Positions 20,890 to 31,061 of a DNA stretch of 64,000 nt are shown here, piece after piece. The position numbers and the translations under genes were made by a program. The stretch is from Zygotorulaspora mrakii (taxonomy: Eukaryota; Ascomycota; Saccharomycetes; Saccharomycetales; Saccharomycetaceae): positions 496,001 through 560,000 of the forward strand of contig NC_050725.1 of the NCBI RefSeq assembly GCF_013402915.1, read 5' to 3'. The notes below the pieces were generated by a model. The model was not told where the DNA came from and did no database searches. It saw only the letters and a list, made by a program, of their open reading frames with translations. Within the stretch, counting starts at the first letter, position 1; each line of letters begins with the position of its first letter.

Positions 20890-21588
20890 CTACTGCTTCT
20901 CACCATCAAAATCTTGAAGACACCACCAGATTCCCACAATTGTTACAAACCCATAAAAGAATATTTTATCCTGAGCAGTTATCTCATCACCATTTTCCTT
21001 CGCTGTCTTATTCGTGACAATAGTAGAGGTAACCACTTTTCGTTGTGTAATACTTTTCATAAGCTTCGCGGCATCTTTTCCAACCTTTTGAGCAGCTATA
21101 GTTTCGTATGTCATTGTACGTGCGGACATTTTTGGCGCTGCTGTAAGATCGGCAATATCACTCGATATTCTTCTAGGTGTGTGAATAGCTCGCTTCTTAG
21201 TAAAGATTTTTGCCTTTTTCGTTGAAACCGTACTCGCCTGATCGAATCCATGATGTGAGGATACTCTTGCTACTAATTCTGCTTTTTTCCCTGAAATTTT
21301 CAAGCCCCTAGAACGACATTCATTCCTTAAAGAAGCCAGAGACATCTTATGGAATGCCATCGTTGTTCTTTCAGACGTAACCAATGGTGTAGTATCTGTC
21401 TTCTTCGTATTGTGAACAAGTCGCAGTGAAACCGCATGGAGTGGAGATATTAGCGATCCTGCACTTGCATAAGGGGTCGTAACAGTAAGTGACAGCAAAG
21501 TCCTTTTTACCACTGTGGGCCTTGGCCCTATCCTAGCCAAACTACATATACTTCTTTTCATACTTGCAACGGACTTTAGGATCTCCAT
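20890..21588 (-). CDS. AIM34: Mitochondrial SAP-domain protein Aim34
   Basis: 232 codons; S. cerevisiae Aim34 (YMR003W) has 198. I identify it by its SAP domain (FHKMSLASLRNECRSRGLKI, then GKKAELVARV, about residues 79-112) plus its position beside MIX17 and MVP1 genes. The N-terminus is Arg/Ser/Thr-rich and free of acids after the first residues, which suggests a presequence. One hydrophobic segment near the C-terminus (FFYGFVTIVGIWWCL) suggests a membrane anchor. The start may be the first Met or the one at codon 10. The molecular role is unknown; S. cerevisiae mutants affect mitochondrial inheritance. Confidence 0.85.
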   Translation of the reverse strand: MEILKSVASMKRSICSLARIGPRPTVVKRTLLSLTVTTPYASAGSLISPLHAVSLRLVHNTKKTDTTPLVTSERTTMAFHKMSLASLRNECRSRGLKISGKKAELVARVSSHHGFDQASTVSTKKAKIFTKKRAIHTPRRISSDIADLTAAPKMSARTMTYETIAAQKVGKDAAKLMKSITQRKVVTSTIVTNKTAKENGDEITAQDKIFFYGFVTIVGIWWCLQDFDGEKQ

Positions 21589-21892
21589 TTTCCAAACAAT
21601 GGGGAGGCCTCACTCGGAATCTCTACACCTCTAAATGATAATACATCATGAGACATGAAAGTCATCTTTATTTTGTTATTCATAAATGTTTGTTTACCTT
21701 TCAAACTACAGATCTCGTATCTTGATCGCTCTGAACGATCAATTATATACAGTACACACTGATCATAAGAATAAATAATTTGGTTAAGACTATGTATAAA
21801 ATAATATTATCTCTCTGAACCGGCTGGCTAAACCTCCTGTACCGGCATGCGGATTTATCTTCCGTCTCATTAAAAGACAAGGCAGAATGCGT
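21589..21892. other. AIM34-MIX17 gap
   Basis: About 300 bp between two genes on the same strand. AT-rich; I see the AIM34 promoter and the MIX17 3' region, nothing else. Confidence 0.4.
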
Positions 21893-22357
21893 CTAATATT
21901 GACGTGCCGCTTCTTGACATGCCTTCAATTGTTGCAGGTAAAAGTCACAGATCTGGAAATTGCCATTGTTTTCATCCAAACAACGTGTGAAACTTCTAGC
22001 ATCCGTATCACAAGCCTTTGCCTGGTTCTGATTAAAGCCTTGTGAGTCAGTAGTAGCAAGCTGTTGTTGCTGCTGCTGCTGCTCTGCAGGAGCCGACCCT
22101 GAACTTGAAAACATACCGGTAAGACCGGCACCGATAGTATGACCTACAGCACTTCCCACTGCTACACCAGCAGCAGTAGATGCCATTTGAGCAAACATTC
22201 CAGGTTGTCTTGGTTGTGCTCCAGCGGTGGCGGGTGGATGAGAGTAGGCAGATGAACTCTGTTGTGGGGGAGCACGTGTAGGTGCGGCCATAGTAGATGC
22301 AGAACGACTCTGCATAGGTCTAGAAGCTGGTCTTGAAGATCCTCTTGAACGTGCCAT
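21893..22357 (-). CDS. MIX17: Twin CX9C mitochondrial protein Mix17 (CHCHD2/10 family)
   Basis: 154 codons; S. cerevisiae Mix17 (YMR002W) has 156. The N-terminus is rich in Arg, Ser, Pro and Ala. A Gly/Ala-rich segment follows (MFAQMASTAAGVAVGSAVGH), then a short poly-Gln run of seven residues. The C-terminal CHCH domain has the two CX9C motifs in CDTDARSFTRC and CDFYLQQLKAC. Such proteins are imported into the intermembrane space by Mia40. It is adjacent to AIM34 as in S. cerevisiae chromosome XIII. Confidence 0.95.
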   Translation of the reverse strand: MARSRGSSRPASRPMQSRSASTMAAPTRAPPQQSSSAYSHPPATAGAQPRQPGMFAQMASTAAGVAVGSAVGHTIGAGLTGMFSSSGSAPAEQQQQQQQLATTDSQGFNQNQAKACDTDARSFTRCLDENNGNFQICDFYLQQLKACQEAARQY

Positions 22358-22617
22358 TTGTAGTCTATTCTAGTTATTATTTGTTCTTGGATTTGCCCCA
22401 AAACGAATATTCGATTTTTAGAGTTTTAGGTATTTCTTTCGCTCTCTTATATAGTTTTCGAAATGGAAAATATCTCTTCAGGGTAACAGAAACGATATTT
22501 AAGATTATTCTTCTATTAATTTCTATTTCTATGTAAGTGTTTATGACTATAAATGATTCGTTAGGATCTTTTTGAAACGAAAAGGTTTCTTTTAAGTTTT
22601 TTAAGGATTGTAGAGCA

Positions 22618-23820
22618 TCACTGTTCATAATTCCCATCAAGAAGAGTGTCTAAATGAACACTTGGCGGTCTGTAATTTTTCTTCAGCTTTGGCGATGCAT
22701 CCCTTTGTTGCACGCCACTGTCAACAGAATATCCATGTGAACTCGTCAAGTCTGGACGTAACAGCGATGAGTTATTCTGTATATATTCTCTTGGACTAAT
22801 GCTTTCTTTCCAAGGTGTGTTTGAAGCCAAGTTACTCATGCTTGGGTTATTGATGAATTGTGTCCGCACTTGCTCTCTTGGCGTACTATCTGCAGAATCT
22901 AAAATCCTACTTGAACTAAAGTTACTATCCGACCAAATATTTGACTGATTTCCACCTTCGTTTTGTAATATTTCCGTTGGGGAAATGAACATGGATTGTC
23001 TTTTATTATGTGATTGTTTTTGTGCTGAATTGTCAAGCACGTCGCTCGATTTGTTGTCATGATTCAATAAATTGAAAACAGAAGTGGAACCGAGGGTGTG
23101 AAGTGTCATTCTTGAATTTCTAGTTTTCAAAACTTTTTCTGAGATGTCACTATTGTCGTCATTATCCGAATAGCTGTTGTTGTCACCAGAATCTGTGGCC
23201 TGCGAGAAAAAAAAAGGATCACTTTGATACTTGCTCTCTATTTCTTTCAGCTTATACTCTTTACGTGCTCGGTACCACGAAGTTATTGTGAATATACCCA
23301 CCACAAGACCAACCAACAGCAGTATGAAGCCAAGACAACTACCAACTGCAATGAACACAGTGCCGCCAGCATGACTGGCACGGTAAATGTATCGATTATC
23401 TTCTTCATTTGGAACTATAGGTGTAAAAGTGGGGACGAATGATGAGGATGAGCTCGCTGAATCTGTATGTGATGATCGTGATGTCAAACTAGGGTTCGTG
23501 GAAGTGGTCCTAAGCGACGGCATAGATCTGCTGGAAGTGGATCTAAGAGATGGCATGGATCTAGTCGTGGTTGCACTAGGACTTGAATTTGATCTGGAGC
23601 TCGCATTTGTTCTAGAGTTTGTGTTTTCAGAGCTGGAACTGGCACTGGAACTGGCACCGGAGCTAGCACTTGCACTTCCTGTGCTTCTGTTTGAGCTACG
23701 ACTTGTTTGACTAACACTTGTGCTCGTCGAGTCCCCAGCAGCAAGAACTCCTACCACTATTGTGAGAAGAAAAATCAGCCACATTACTGAGCCATGTTTT
23801 CTAATGCTCAAAAGGTTCAT
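22618..23820 (-). CDS. CSI2: Single-pass Ser/Thr-rich membrane protein, Csi2-like
   Basis: 400 codons from the Met at 23820. I prefer this start, ten codons into the open frame, because a signal peptide follows at once (WLIFLLTIVVGVLAAG). Residues 30-135 are almost entirely Ser, Thr and Arg, as in an O-glycosylated stalk. A transmembrane segment at about 155-180 (IAVGSCLGFILLLVGLVVGI) is followed by SWYRARKEYKLKEIESKY and a cytosolic tail of about 200 residues. The assignment to CSI2 (YOL007C) rests mainly on its position between COQ10/MDM12 and TOP1 plus the matching topology. Csi2 is implicated in chitin deposition; its mechanism is unknown. Confidence 0.8.
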   Translation of the reverse strand: MNLLSIRKHGSVMWLIFLLTIVVGVLAAGDSTSTSVSQTSRSSNRSTGSASASSGASSSASSSSENTNSRTNASSRSNSSPSATTTRSMPSLRSTSSRSMPSLRTTSTNPSLTSRSSHTDSASSSSSFVPTFTPIVPNEEDNRYIYRASHAGGTVFIAVGSCLGFILLLVGLVVGIFTITSWYRARKEYKLKEIESKYQSDPFFFSQATDSGDNNSYSDNDDNSDISEKVLKTRNSRMTLHTLGSTSVFNLLNHDNKSSDVLDNSAQKQSHNKRQSMFISPTEILQNEGGNQSNIWSDSNFSSSRILDSADSTPREQVRTQFINNPSMSNLASNTPWKESISPREYIQNNSSLLRPDLTSSHGYSVDSGVQQRDASPKLKKNYRPPSVHLDTLLDGNYEQ

Positions 23821-24285
23821 ATTCCTACAATTTCGTACAACTTTCGCCAAGCACTATCTTCAGCTAGAGAACTGAAAAATAAGATAGCTTATTTAATTCT
23901 TCTCAAAACTATTTCTCTTATAAAGTCAGGCTCAGTAGAGTGCCATTACGCAAAAAGAGACCAACCTCCGTTACCACACTGAGAAAAGAGAACAATTCTG
24001 CTTTTTTTCCAAACGTGCGAAAGAATTAGAAAAAGTGTAGGTGGTTAACGGGCGAATTGTTTTACTAATGAGCACCGCTACGGAATTCATCGTGGTATTG
24101 TTTTCGATTTCGAGAATATCAAAAGTTCTTTTTTCGCGTGTATATCTTTTTTAATGAAAGAATTTCGCGTTTCAAGTCGCCAAAATTTTTTGAAAATGAA
24201 CGTTTCAAAGATATATTTAGCCAATTGATTCTACGTATGTGCAGCATGGATGTAAATGAAGCTACATATTAGTTGGTTATATGAT
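23821..24285. other. CSI2 upstream / TOP1 3' region
   Basis: About 465 bp, AT-rich with T-runs. The 23794-23982 ORF on the plus strand looks fortuitous. No repeat or RNA gene is visible. Confidence 0.4.
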
Positions 24286-26721
24286 CTAAAATCTCCAGTT
24301 TTCGTCAACAGACTCTATAGCCCATTTAAATTTTTCTCTCAGTGATTTCGTAAAGATTTTCTCTATGGGAACTCCGTACTTTTTGCAGAATACAACAGAT
24401 AGTCTAGGATCGATGTAGTTGATTTTTGACGTACCCAAAGAAACTTGAGAATTCTCTTCTTTATCTTTCAATTGAATACAGCTAACTTCGATTCTCTGCT
24501 CTAATTTTTCTATTTGTTTTTCCAGTTTTTCTATAGTGGCATTATTAATATCTATTTCATTAGTTTTCAGCTCCTTTTCGAACAGCTTCCTCTTATCTTC
24601 CACTTTTGCAAGCCATTCTTCCAGATCAGATTCTGTGAGCAACTCTTCGTTTTCAGATTTTCTTTTCTCATTCTCACGGGCAAACTTTTTGTGACATCTA
24701 TCTATTTCTCTCTCAATGACACGTTTATGAATTGATGCCTCATCCTCTTTGGTCAAATCGTCAATTTCCTCAAAGAATTTTTGTCTTTTTTTCAGTTGAG
24801 ATTTATCTAATTCTAAAATTGCTCTTTTCAATCTGATCTTTTGCCATTCCAGCTCTTGAATCCTATCATTTGCTTTTTGCACTGATTGCGCATGATTCTT
24901 AGTGACCGACCTTTGATGGTTACACAGTATCGCCACTGTTCTATTTGCTGCATTATACTTTAGATTTTTTTCTGCAACCGTACCCTCATTGGGTATCAGA
25001 TCCAATTGATCCTGCATTGTTTTTGATGCATTGTAAGTACGGAAGACTTTAGCGGTCAAGCCAGGCATATAATTCTGTAAATATTTGTTTAATATGCTCG
25101 GATCTAAACGATCAAATAGTTGATGACCTGGCTGCTTTGGAGGTCTTTTAAATATTGTTAAATTTTTGAAAACCTGTTTATCTACCTCGACCTCTTGATA
25201 AAATCTAATGGAATCTTTACCTAAAAAGTCAAAAATGACAGTATTAGGAGGTTTTAAAGTAACATGCTCGTATCTTAGAGAACAACAGCCAACCGTATCT
25301 GCTTCGTCCTCGGATTTCTCTCCCCCTGCTCTGAGTGCAAAAACATCTATCAGATAAATGGCAACAGCTTTCTGACGCTCTAACATTACCTTATTTTTCA
25401 GATTTTTTCTATAGTCTGCTCTGATAGGATCGATATAATCTTTCAGTTGCCTGGCCTTTTCAAATTTTTTGAAATCAGACTGACCATTCAAAGATGAGCT
25501 TGCGGCAAATCTCACATATTTGAAAGAGTTGGAAATATTCTCCCTCCACATGGCCAGCCATTGTACAGTATTATCATGCCTGATTTCTCCCCACTTTTGT
25601 CCCTCGCATAATGGTGGAATAGCCGCAGTTCGATCAAGATTTAAAACAACATCCTCTGGGTAAACCCTTCTTTTTAATTTACCTGTCTTTGGATGAGCAC
25701 CACGTCCACGAAATAATCCCGGAGGTTCAATCCTGAAATTTCCAACTTGTTCTTTCCTGCCATCTAGTTCACAAAACTTGAAAGGCTCTTCAAGTTTTTC
25801 CCTTTCAAAACGCAAACTCTTCTTTTCCAGCGAGCTCAATTGTTTTTTTTGTTCCTTTTGCAGTTCAAAATAAGCAAACATCTTGGAGAAATCACATTTA
25901 TCGAATGATTTAACTTCAACACCATTCAGCGGGCCTCCACACTCTTTGAGAACTTGCAGGAAATCCTCGAAGAAGTTCTTTTGAAAAACAGGATTCTTTG
26001 CATGATCAGATTCTAGAAGAGCTGCAAAAAACCCTGCAACCTCTTCCGCCTTCACTGGCAAATCAACTGGCTGGTTACCATAGTATAATTTCACATGAGA
26101 TGGCAGAGGCTCGTAAGCAGGGGGGAAGATGACTCCGTTGTGTTTCAACGTATGCCATTTGATTGTGTCATCATCATTATTGGCTTCCCACCATTTATAA
26201 CTGTTATCAACTTCTTCTTCCCTTTTTTCCTCGATTGTACTTTCGGATTCATTCTCCTCTTTTTTCAATTTCTTTACGCCGCCGGCTTTCTTTGAGTTCT
26301 CTTCTTGTTTGATCTTTTTGATTCCAGACCTTGCTTTCTTCTGGTTGGACTCGGAAGACTCTGAAGACTCGGATTTCACCTTTGTTTTCTTGCTCCTACT
26401 CCCAGTCTCTATTCTACCCTTGTTCTTAATCTTCTCCTTGCCTTTGCCGTCGCCACTGCTCTTGGCCTTCACATTTTCCGACACTTGAGACAATGCAATG
26501 TCATCTTCATCATTAGAGACATCAACCGCACTTGTGCTACTCACACTTCTCGTCGTGCTGCTAACTGACTCGGGAGTTGACTCGCTGATGTCATCATCGC
26601 TATCCTGGAGAGGCGAAACCTTTCTTCTTTTTGAAGTTTGCGAAAGCGGAGTGTCCTCTTCATCCGAAGAGACTTCTCTTTTGTCTGATGTCATATGAGA
26701 CTGCCCACTGTGGAATGTCAA
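24286..26721 (-). CDS. TOP1: DNA topoisomerase I
   Basis: 811 codons; S. cerevisiae Top1 has 769. This type IB enzyme relaxes supercoils through a 3'-phosphotyrosine. The N-terminal 170 residues are charged, with Ser/Asp and Lys-rich nuclear-localisation stretches. The core begins near [27 protein letters not shown]-like and basic catalytic segments follow, such as [21 protein letters not shown] and [10 protein letters not shown]. The linker coiled coil is at about 620-740. The nucleophile is Tyr769 in [12 protein letters not shown], exactly 43 residues from the end, the same spacing as yeast Tyr727. It is divergent from CDC5, a junction of chromosome XV and XIII genes. Confidence 0.98.
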   Translation of the reverse strand: MTFHSGQSHMTSDKREVSSDEEDTPLSQTSKRRKVSPLQDSDDDISESTPESVSSTTRSVSSTSAVDVSNDEDDIALSQVSENVKAKSSGDGKGKEKIKNKGRIETGSRSKKTKVKSESSESSESNQKKARSGIKKIKQEENSKKAGGVKKLKKEENESESTIEEKREEEVDNSYKWWEANNDDDTIKWHTLKHNGVIFPPAYEPLPSHVKLYYGNQPVDLPVKAEEVAGFFAALLESDHAKNPVFQKNFFEDFLQVLKECGGPLNGVEVKSFDKCDFSKMFAYFELQKEQKKQLSSLEKKSLRFEREKLEEPFKFCELDGRKEQVGNFRIEPPGLFRGRGAHPKTGKLKRRVYPEDVVLNLDRTAAIPPLCEGQKWGEIRHDNTVQWLAMWRENISNSFKYVRFAASSSLNGQSDFKKFEKARQLKDYIDPIRADYRKNLKNKVMLERQKAVAIYLIDVFALRAGGEKSEDEADTVGCCSLRYEHVTLKPPNTVIFDFLGKDSIRFYQEVEVDKQVFKNLTIFKRPPKQPGHQLFDRLDPSILNKYLQNYMPGLTAKVFRTYNASKTMQDQLDLIPNEGTVAEKNLKYNAANRTVAILCNHQRSVTKNHAQSVQKANDRIQELEWQKIRLKRAILELDKSQLKKRQKFFEEIDDLTKEDEASIHKRVIEREIDRCHKKFARENEKRKSENEELLTESDLEEWLAKVEDKRKLFEKELKTNEIDINNATIEKLEKQIEKLEQRIEVSCIQLKDKEENSQVSLGTSKINYIDPRLSVVFCKKYGVPIEKIFTKSLREKFKWAIESVDENWRF

Positions 26722-26865
26722 CTGTCAAATACGATCTTCTAGAGCACGAAGAAGCTCACTCAAAGATTTAGAACTCCAAGTCTCGATGCCGTTTCCACAA
26801 GCTTTAAGGTGTGATGAGTGAAGACGTGATGAGTGAAAAAAAAAACAGAGCTATATTGAAAAACG

Positions 26866-26885
26866 GTCCGAGTTTAATCTCGGAC
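26866..26885. promoter_or_regulatory. Perfect inverted repeat GTCCGAG / CTCGGAC
   Basis: Two perfect 7-bp arms, GTCCGAG and CTCGGAC, separated by TTTAAT. A 10-bp palindrome TGTCCGGACA follows at 26945-26954, and a related TCCGGACA at 26974-26981. CCG/CGG half-sites in inverted order are the usual targets of Zn2Cys6 regulators; the factor is unknown. Confidence 0.45.
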
Positions 26886-26999
26886 ACTTGCCCTATGGTT
26901 CTGTAAAGATATATACCCTAACTCAAAAGTATCGAAACTTGATGTGTCCGGACAGTCCCTCGATTTGTTATTTTCCGGACACGTTTTTATGTATTTATC

Positions 27000-27023
27000 C
27001 CAATCAAGGTGAAAAATAAACAA
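27000..27023 (+). promoter_or_regulatory. Mcm1-Fkh composite site upstream of CDC5
   Basis: CCAATCAAGG fits the Mcm1 core CC(N6)GG. Six bp later comes ATAAACAA, a forkhead site (RTAAAYAA). Mcm1-Fkh2-Ndd1 drives the G2/M CLB2 cluster in S. cerevisiae, and CDC5 belongs to it. The site is about 590 bp before the CDC5 ATG, rather far. Confidence 0.55.
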
Positions 27024-27610
27024 ATAGAACTAATACGGTAAAACAAGCAAATGCGAATCGAATGGGAGAATAGAATCATGGAAACTTTTATGTATCAAGT
27101 CAATAATCTCAACTCTCAACCCTTTTAACAATACACCCTCAAGAACGACATTTGTACAATCCTTGAGGAAGACTTTCTTTTCTGCTTTTTAGTTCAAATA
27201 ATCAAGTATCTTTAGCTATTTGTATCTGTAGAGCTCCCAAGCACTTCCAGATATATAGGAAGATACATAGGCTTATAGGTGAGCCTCAGCAAACTATTTT
27301 TGCAACAGGTCTAAGTACAGGAGAAGCTTCTATCGAACAAACGCAGATTCCCAGGTAAAAGAAGAAACTTTAGACTCATTTGTTATTTTGCTTGACACAA
27401 AAACAATTGCAGATTAATTAATTTCGAAAAATAAGTTTTGAGAGAAAATAAACTGGAGTTTTTAGGTTATAAGAGAACGTAATTAAGCGAAAAGAAGGCT
27501 ACGTTCGCTCAAAGTTCAATTCACATTCCCTATAACCTTTCCTTTATTGAAGATATTATCTATCGTCTTTTTCTGGCTTTATTGCGAGCAGACGTATAAA
27601 GCTTACAACG

Positions 27611-29932
27611 ATGTCGTTAGCACCTTTGAAGACTGTAAATGATAAACAGCTTAATACCCGCCCCAACCTGGTTCATACCCCTGTAAAAGGTGTTAATGGA
27701 AGCCATGGTGTTGCTGCTGCTCCATATGGGACGACAGGGATAACTACGGCGACGACAACTGCCACTACAACTGGCGCTAATATCGGTGTTACTGGCGCGG
27801 GGCCAGATGGTAAAGAAAACTACCATGCTCCTACTCAGACCTACTTCCAGGGCAAAAAGACTCAAGCTCTGCATAATAACAGTAATAACTTGAACAATAA
27901 TGTTAATCCTAATAATAATAACAATAATATTAATAATAAAAGAGTCGAAGGTCATGGTGGTCAACCCGCACAAAGGAAAAAGAAGGAAAAATTGTCTGCT
28001 CTTTGTAAAACTCCACCTTCTTTAATAAAGACAAGAGGCAGAGATTATCATAGAGGTCACTTTCTGGGCGAAGGTGGCTTTGCTCGTTGTTTCCAGATAA
28101 GAGATGACAGTGGTAAGATATTTGCAGCAAAAACCGTTGCAAAACTATCGATAAAAACTGAAAAGACGAGGAAAAAACTCTTATCAGAGATTCAAATTCA
28201 CAAAAGCATGAAGCACGTTAACATTGTACAATTTATTGACTGTTTTGAGGATGAGACCAATGTTTATATTTTGTTAGAGATTTGTCCCAATGGATCTCTT
28301 ATGGAATTATTAAAGAAAAGAAAGGTTCTTACGGAACCTGAAGTCAGATTTTTCGCAACACAAATTTGTGGTGCGATAAAATATATGCATTCAAGAAGGG
28401 TTATACATAGAGATTTAAAGTTGGGAAACATTTTTTTTGATAAGGACTACAATCTCAAGATTGGTGATTTCGGTCTAGCTGCCGTACTTGCCAATGATAG
28501 GGAACGTAAATATACAGTATGTGGTACACCAAATTATATCGCCCCTGAAGTACTAATGGGTAAGCATTCTGGACATTCATACGAAGTTGATATATGGTCC
28601 ATTGGTGTAATGCTATATGCATTACTGGTTGGAAAACCGCCATTTCAAGCAAAGGATGTTAATACAATATATGAAAGGATTAAATGTTGTGATTTTGGTT
28701 TCCCAAAGGAAAAGCCAATATCAAATGAGGCGAAAGTTTTAATTCAAGACTTATTGTCATTGGATCCTCTTGAGAGACCATCATTAACCGAAGTAATGGA
28801 ATATGTATGGTTTAGGGGATTGTTTCCAGCATTTATTCAATCAGATGTAATGACTGAAGTACCACATTATGAGAATAAATTGACCACGGAAGAATCTTTA
28901 GAAAATTTAAAGATTTGTATGGAAAAGTCGGGTTTAATTGATAATAAAGGTCATAGAAATCAAAATGTTTCTTCATTTAAAGATAGTAGATCGGATCAAC
29001 AAAATTATCAGCAGCAACAAAAACAACAATGGTCTACTATTCTACCTGATTCGTTATCCCCCGGTGGGACAAAAAACAAATATAAAGAGGTTGTCGATTT
29101 AGAAGCACAAAAGAGACTAAATGATCTAGCAAGAGAGGCGAGAGTACGGAAAGCTCAGCAAGCTACAATAAAGAGGGATTTAATTGCTACATCGACGAAT
29201 TTAATCAAATCTGAGATATCATTGAGAATTCTCGCTAGTGAGTGTCATTTAACATTAAACGGCATATTAGAAGCAGAAGCACAAAAGAGAATGGGTGGAC
29301 TGCCGCATACCAGATTACCAAAAATCAAGCATCCAATCGTGGTAACAAAATGGGTAGATTACTCAAATAAACATGGATTCTCATATCAATTATCAACAGA
29401 GGATATTGGAGTCTTGTTTAATAATGGTACTACAGTATTGAGGTTAGCCGATGCTGAAGAATTTTGGTATATAAGCTATGATGAAAGAGAAGGTTGGGTA
29501 GCAAGTCATTATTTATTAGCAGAAAAACCAAGAGAGTTAACAAGGCATTTAGAGGTGGTTGATTTTTTTGCGAAATATATGAGGGCTAACTTAAGTCGAG
29601 TCTCAACATTCGTAAGAGAAGAGTACCATAAAGATGACGTATTCTTGAGAAGATATACAAGATTTAAACAATTTGTTATGTTCGAATTAAGCGATGGAAC
29701 ATTTCAATTCAATTTTAAAGATCACAACAAGTTAGCCGTTTCCGAAGGTGGTAAGCTATTGACATATATTTCTCCATCACATGAAAGTTTGACCTATCCA
29801 TTGGTTGAGTTATTAAAAATTGGAGAAATTCCAAGTTATCCAGATTGTAATCTCATGGAAAAGTTAATACTTATAAAAGAAGGCTTAAAGCAAAAAACAT
29901 CAATTGTTACTATAGAACAAAACCAACATTAA
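27611..29932 (+). CDS. CDC5: Polo-like kinase Cdc5
   Basis: 773 codons; S. cerevisiae Cdc5 has 705. It controls mitotic entry and exit, cohesin cleavage and cytokinesis. The degradation signals are kept: an RxxL D-box at 17-20 (RPNL) and a KEN box at 68-70. The kinase domain at about 150-405 shows LGEGGFARCFQ, HRDLKLGNIFF, DFGLAA and CGTPNYIAPEVL. Polo boxes follow in the C-terminal 200 residues (VTKWVDYSNKHGFSYQL onward). The extra length is mostly in the N-terminal region: a Thr-rich segment at 41-55 and an Asn-rich tract at about 90-110. In S. cerevisiae CDC5 is the first gene right of CEN13. Confidence 0.98.
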   Translation: MSLAPLKTVNDKQLNTRPNLVHTPVKGVNGSHGVAAAPYGTTGITTATTTATTTGANIGVTGAGPDGKENYHAPTQTYFQGKKTQALHNNSNNLNNNVNPNNNNNNINNKRVEGHGGQPAQRKKKEKLSALCKTPPSLIKTRGRDYHRGHFLGEGGFARCFQIRDDSGKIFAAKTVAKLSIKTEKTRKKLLSEIQIHKSMKHVNIVQFIDCFEDETNVYILLEICPNGSLMELLKKRKVLTEPEVRFFATQICGAIKYMHSRRVIHRDLKLGNIFFDKDYNLKIGDFGLAAVLANDRERKYTVCGTPNYIAPEVLMGKHSGHSYEVDIWSIGVMLYALLVGKPPFQAKDVNTIYERIKCCDFGFPKEKPISNEAKVLIQDLLSLDPLERPSLTEVMEYVWFRGLFPAFIQSDVMTEVPHYENKLTTEESLENLKICMEKSGLIDNKGHRNQNVSSFKDSRSDQQNYQQQQKQQWSTILPDSLSPGGTKNKYKEVVDLEAQKRLNDLAREARVRKAQQATIKRDLIATSTNLIKSEISLRILASECHLTLNGILEAEAQKRMGGLPHTRLPKIKHPIVVTKWVDYSNKHGFSYQLSTEDIGVLFNNGTTVLRLADAEEFWYISYDEREGWVASHYLLAEKPRELTRHLEVVDFFAKYMRANLSRVSTFVREEYHKDDVFLRRYTRFKQFVMFELSDGTFQFNFKDHNKLAVSEGGKLLTYISPSHESLTYPLVELLKIGEIPSYPDCNLMEKLILIKEGLKQKTSIVTIEQNQH

Positions 29933-30295
29933 TGATACGATGATATAGGTTGATAGAGTATATATCCATAATAGAGAGAAAATAAGGTATAAATAGATTT
30001 AATGACTTCAAATATCGATTGAATTGCCACAGAAACTTATTGAATTTTCCATTATAATGTATCGAAAGTCAGAAGTTTCTGTTGTTTTTACTTTATTGAT
30101 ACACGGCAACCATATATACATATATACATAGAAACACCATTTAATTGTGCAGAAACTGGGTACACCAAGCATTAAAAGAACAGCGCATATAGTTTTTTCG
30201 AACGAGAATGCTAATGTCATGTTTTCTACAAACATTTTGCGGAATCCGAAAGGCAATTGTTCATTTCACATCATTCCATTTCGTGACGTCTCCGC
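29933..30295. other. Convergent CDC5-RPB11 gap
   Basis: About 360 bp of 3' flanks of two convergent genes, with TATATACATATATAC-type repeats near 30110. ORFs at 30008-30548 are antisense to RPB11 or in the gap and are not called. Confidence 0.4.
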
Positions 30296-30664
30296 CTATA
30301 TGCCGAAATTATCGTCATGTGCCAAAGTTTGTAAGTTCCATTCCGTCTCAAAATTGGTTTTTAACACAGCTAGTTTGTTGATTATACCATTGCATGCATT
30401 TCTCAAGGCGTCCTTTGGATCGTATCCTTCCACAGTTTGGATTCTCATTTTAAACCTCGCAAACAGTGGGTGTTCGACTTTGTATGCGGCGAATAGTACT
30501 TTGCTATCATTCAGTAGCTCTGATCTAATTAGGTTCCCCAGTGTATGATCCTCTTTCTCGAAGGTTATTACAACCGCATTTGGTGCTTTCGTATCCGGCT
30601 CGATCTTTAGTTTCGACTCCCCCTCGCCTAGCAGAAACAGTTCAAATCTATCTGGTGCATTCAT
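30296..30664 (-). CDS. RPB11: RNA polymerase II subunit Rpb11
   Basis: 122 codons from the Met at 30664; S. cerevisiae Rpb11 has 120. The open frame extends 12 codons further upstream, but [19 protein letters not shown] is the conserved N-terminus of the family, so I use the internal Met. Rpb11 pairs with Rpb3 in the assembly platform of Pol II. The alpha-like fold is visible in [36 protein letters not shown] and [13 protein letters not shown]. It is divergent from SIN3 as in YOL005C-YOL004W. Confidence 0.97.
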   Translation of the reverse strand: MNAPDRFELFLLGEGESKLKIEPDTKAPNAVVITFEKEDHTLGNLIRSELLNDSKVLFAAYKVEHPLFARFKMRIQTVEGYDPKDALRNACNGIINKLAVLKTNFETEWNLQTLAHDDNFGI

Positions 30665-31061
30665 GCTTGTCAACACAAATAGCGAAACCTTGAAATTCAC
30701 CTCAACACTTGTATCTAAAACGGTGATAGAAAGAATTCTGTTTCGTTATTATTTTAGCCTTTTCCCGGCATTACCATCCATCGCATAATTGACTTTTGCG
30801 GCCTCAAGATAGGGTAAATATTTTACGTAGCTTATGATAATCACGATATTTCCCTTTGTCTAATGATCCTTTTTTTTAGTTCTTTTCGACCAAGCTCAAG
30901 CTGAAAAAAGATTCACATATTTACCCAGGCAGATTAAGCCCAATTCTTGCCGAACCAAATTATAAAAAAATACTGATTTGTATCAGGTACTGACCGCAGA
31001 ATAACTTCGGGATATCTGAGGATTGTTTTTGTTTATCCTGTATAAGAGACTTCCTATTCCA
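30665..31061. other. Divergent RPB11-SIN3 promoter
   Basis: About 400 bp, AT-rich, with T- and A-runs around 30868-30910. I see no recognisable binding site beyond these. Confidence 0.4.

Larger units (their letters stand above)
26722..27610. other. Divergent TOP1-CDC5 intergenic region
   Basis: About 890 bp with several control-like elements. A GTGATGAGTG unit is repeated at 26811 and 26826. There are CCGGA/CCGAG inverted repeats at 26866-26885 and 26945-26954, and an Mcm1-Fkh composite at 27000-27023. No ORF or RNA gene is visible. Confidence 0.6.
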
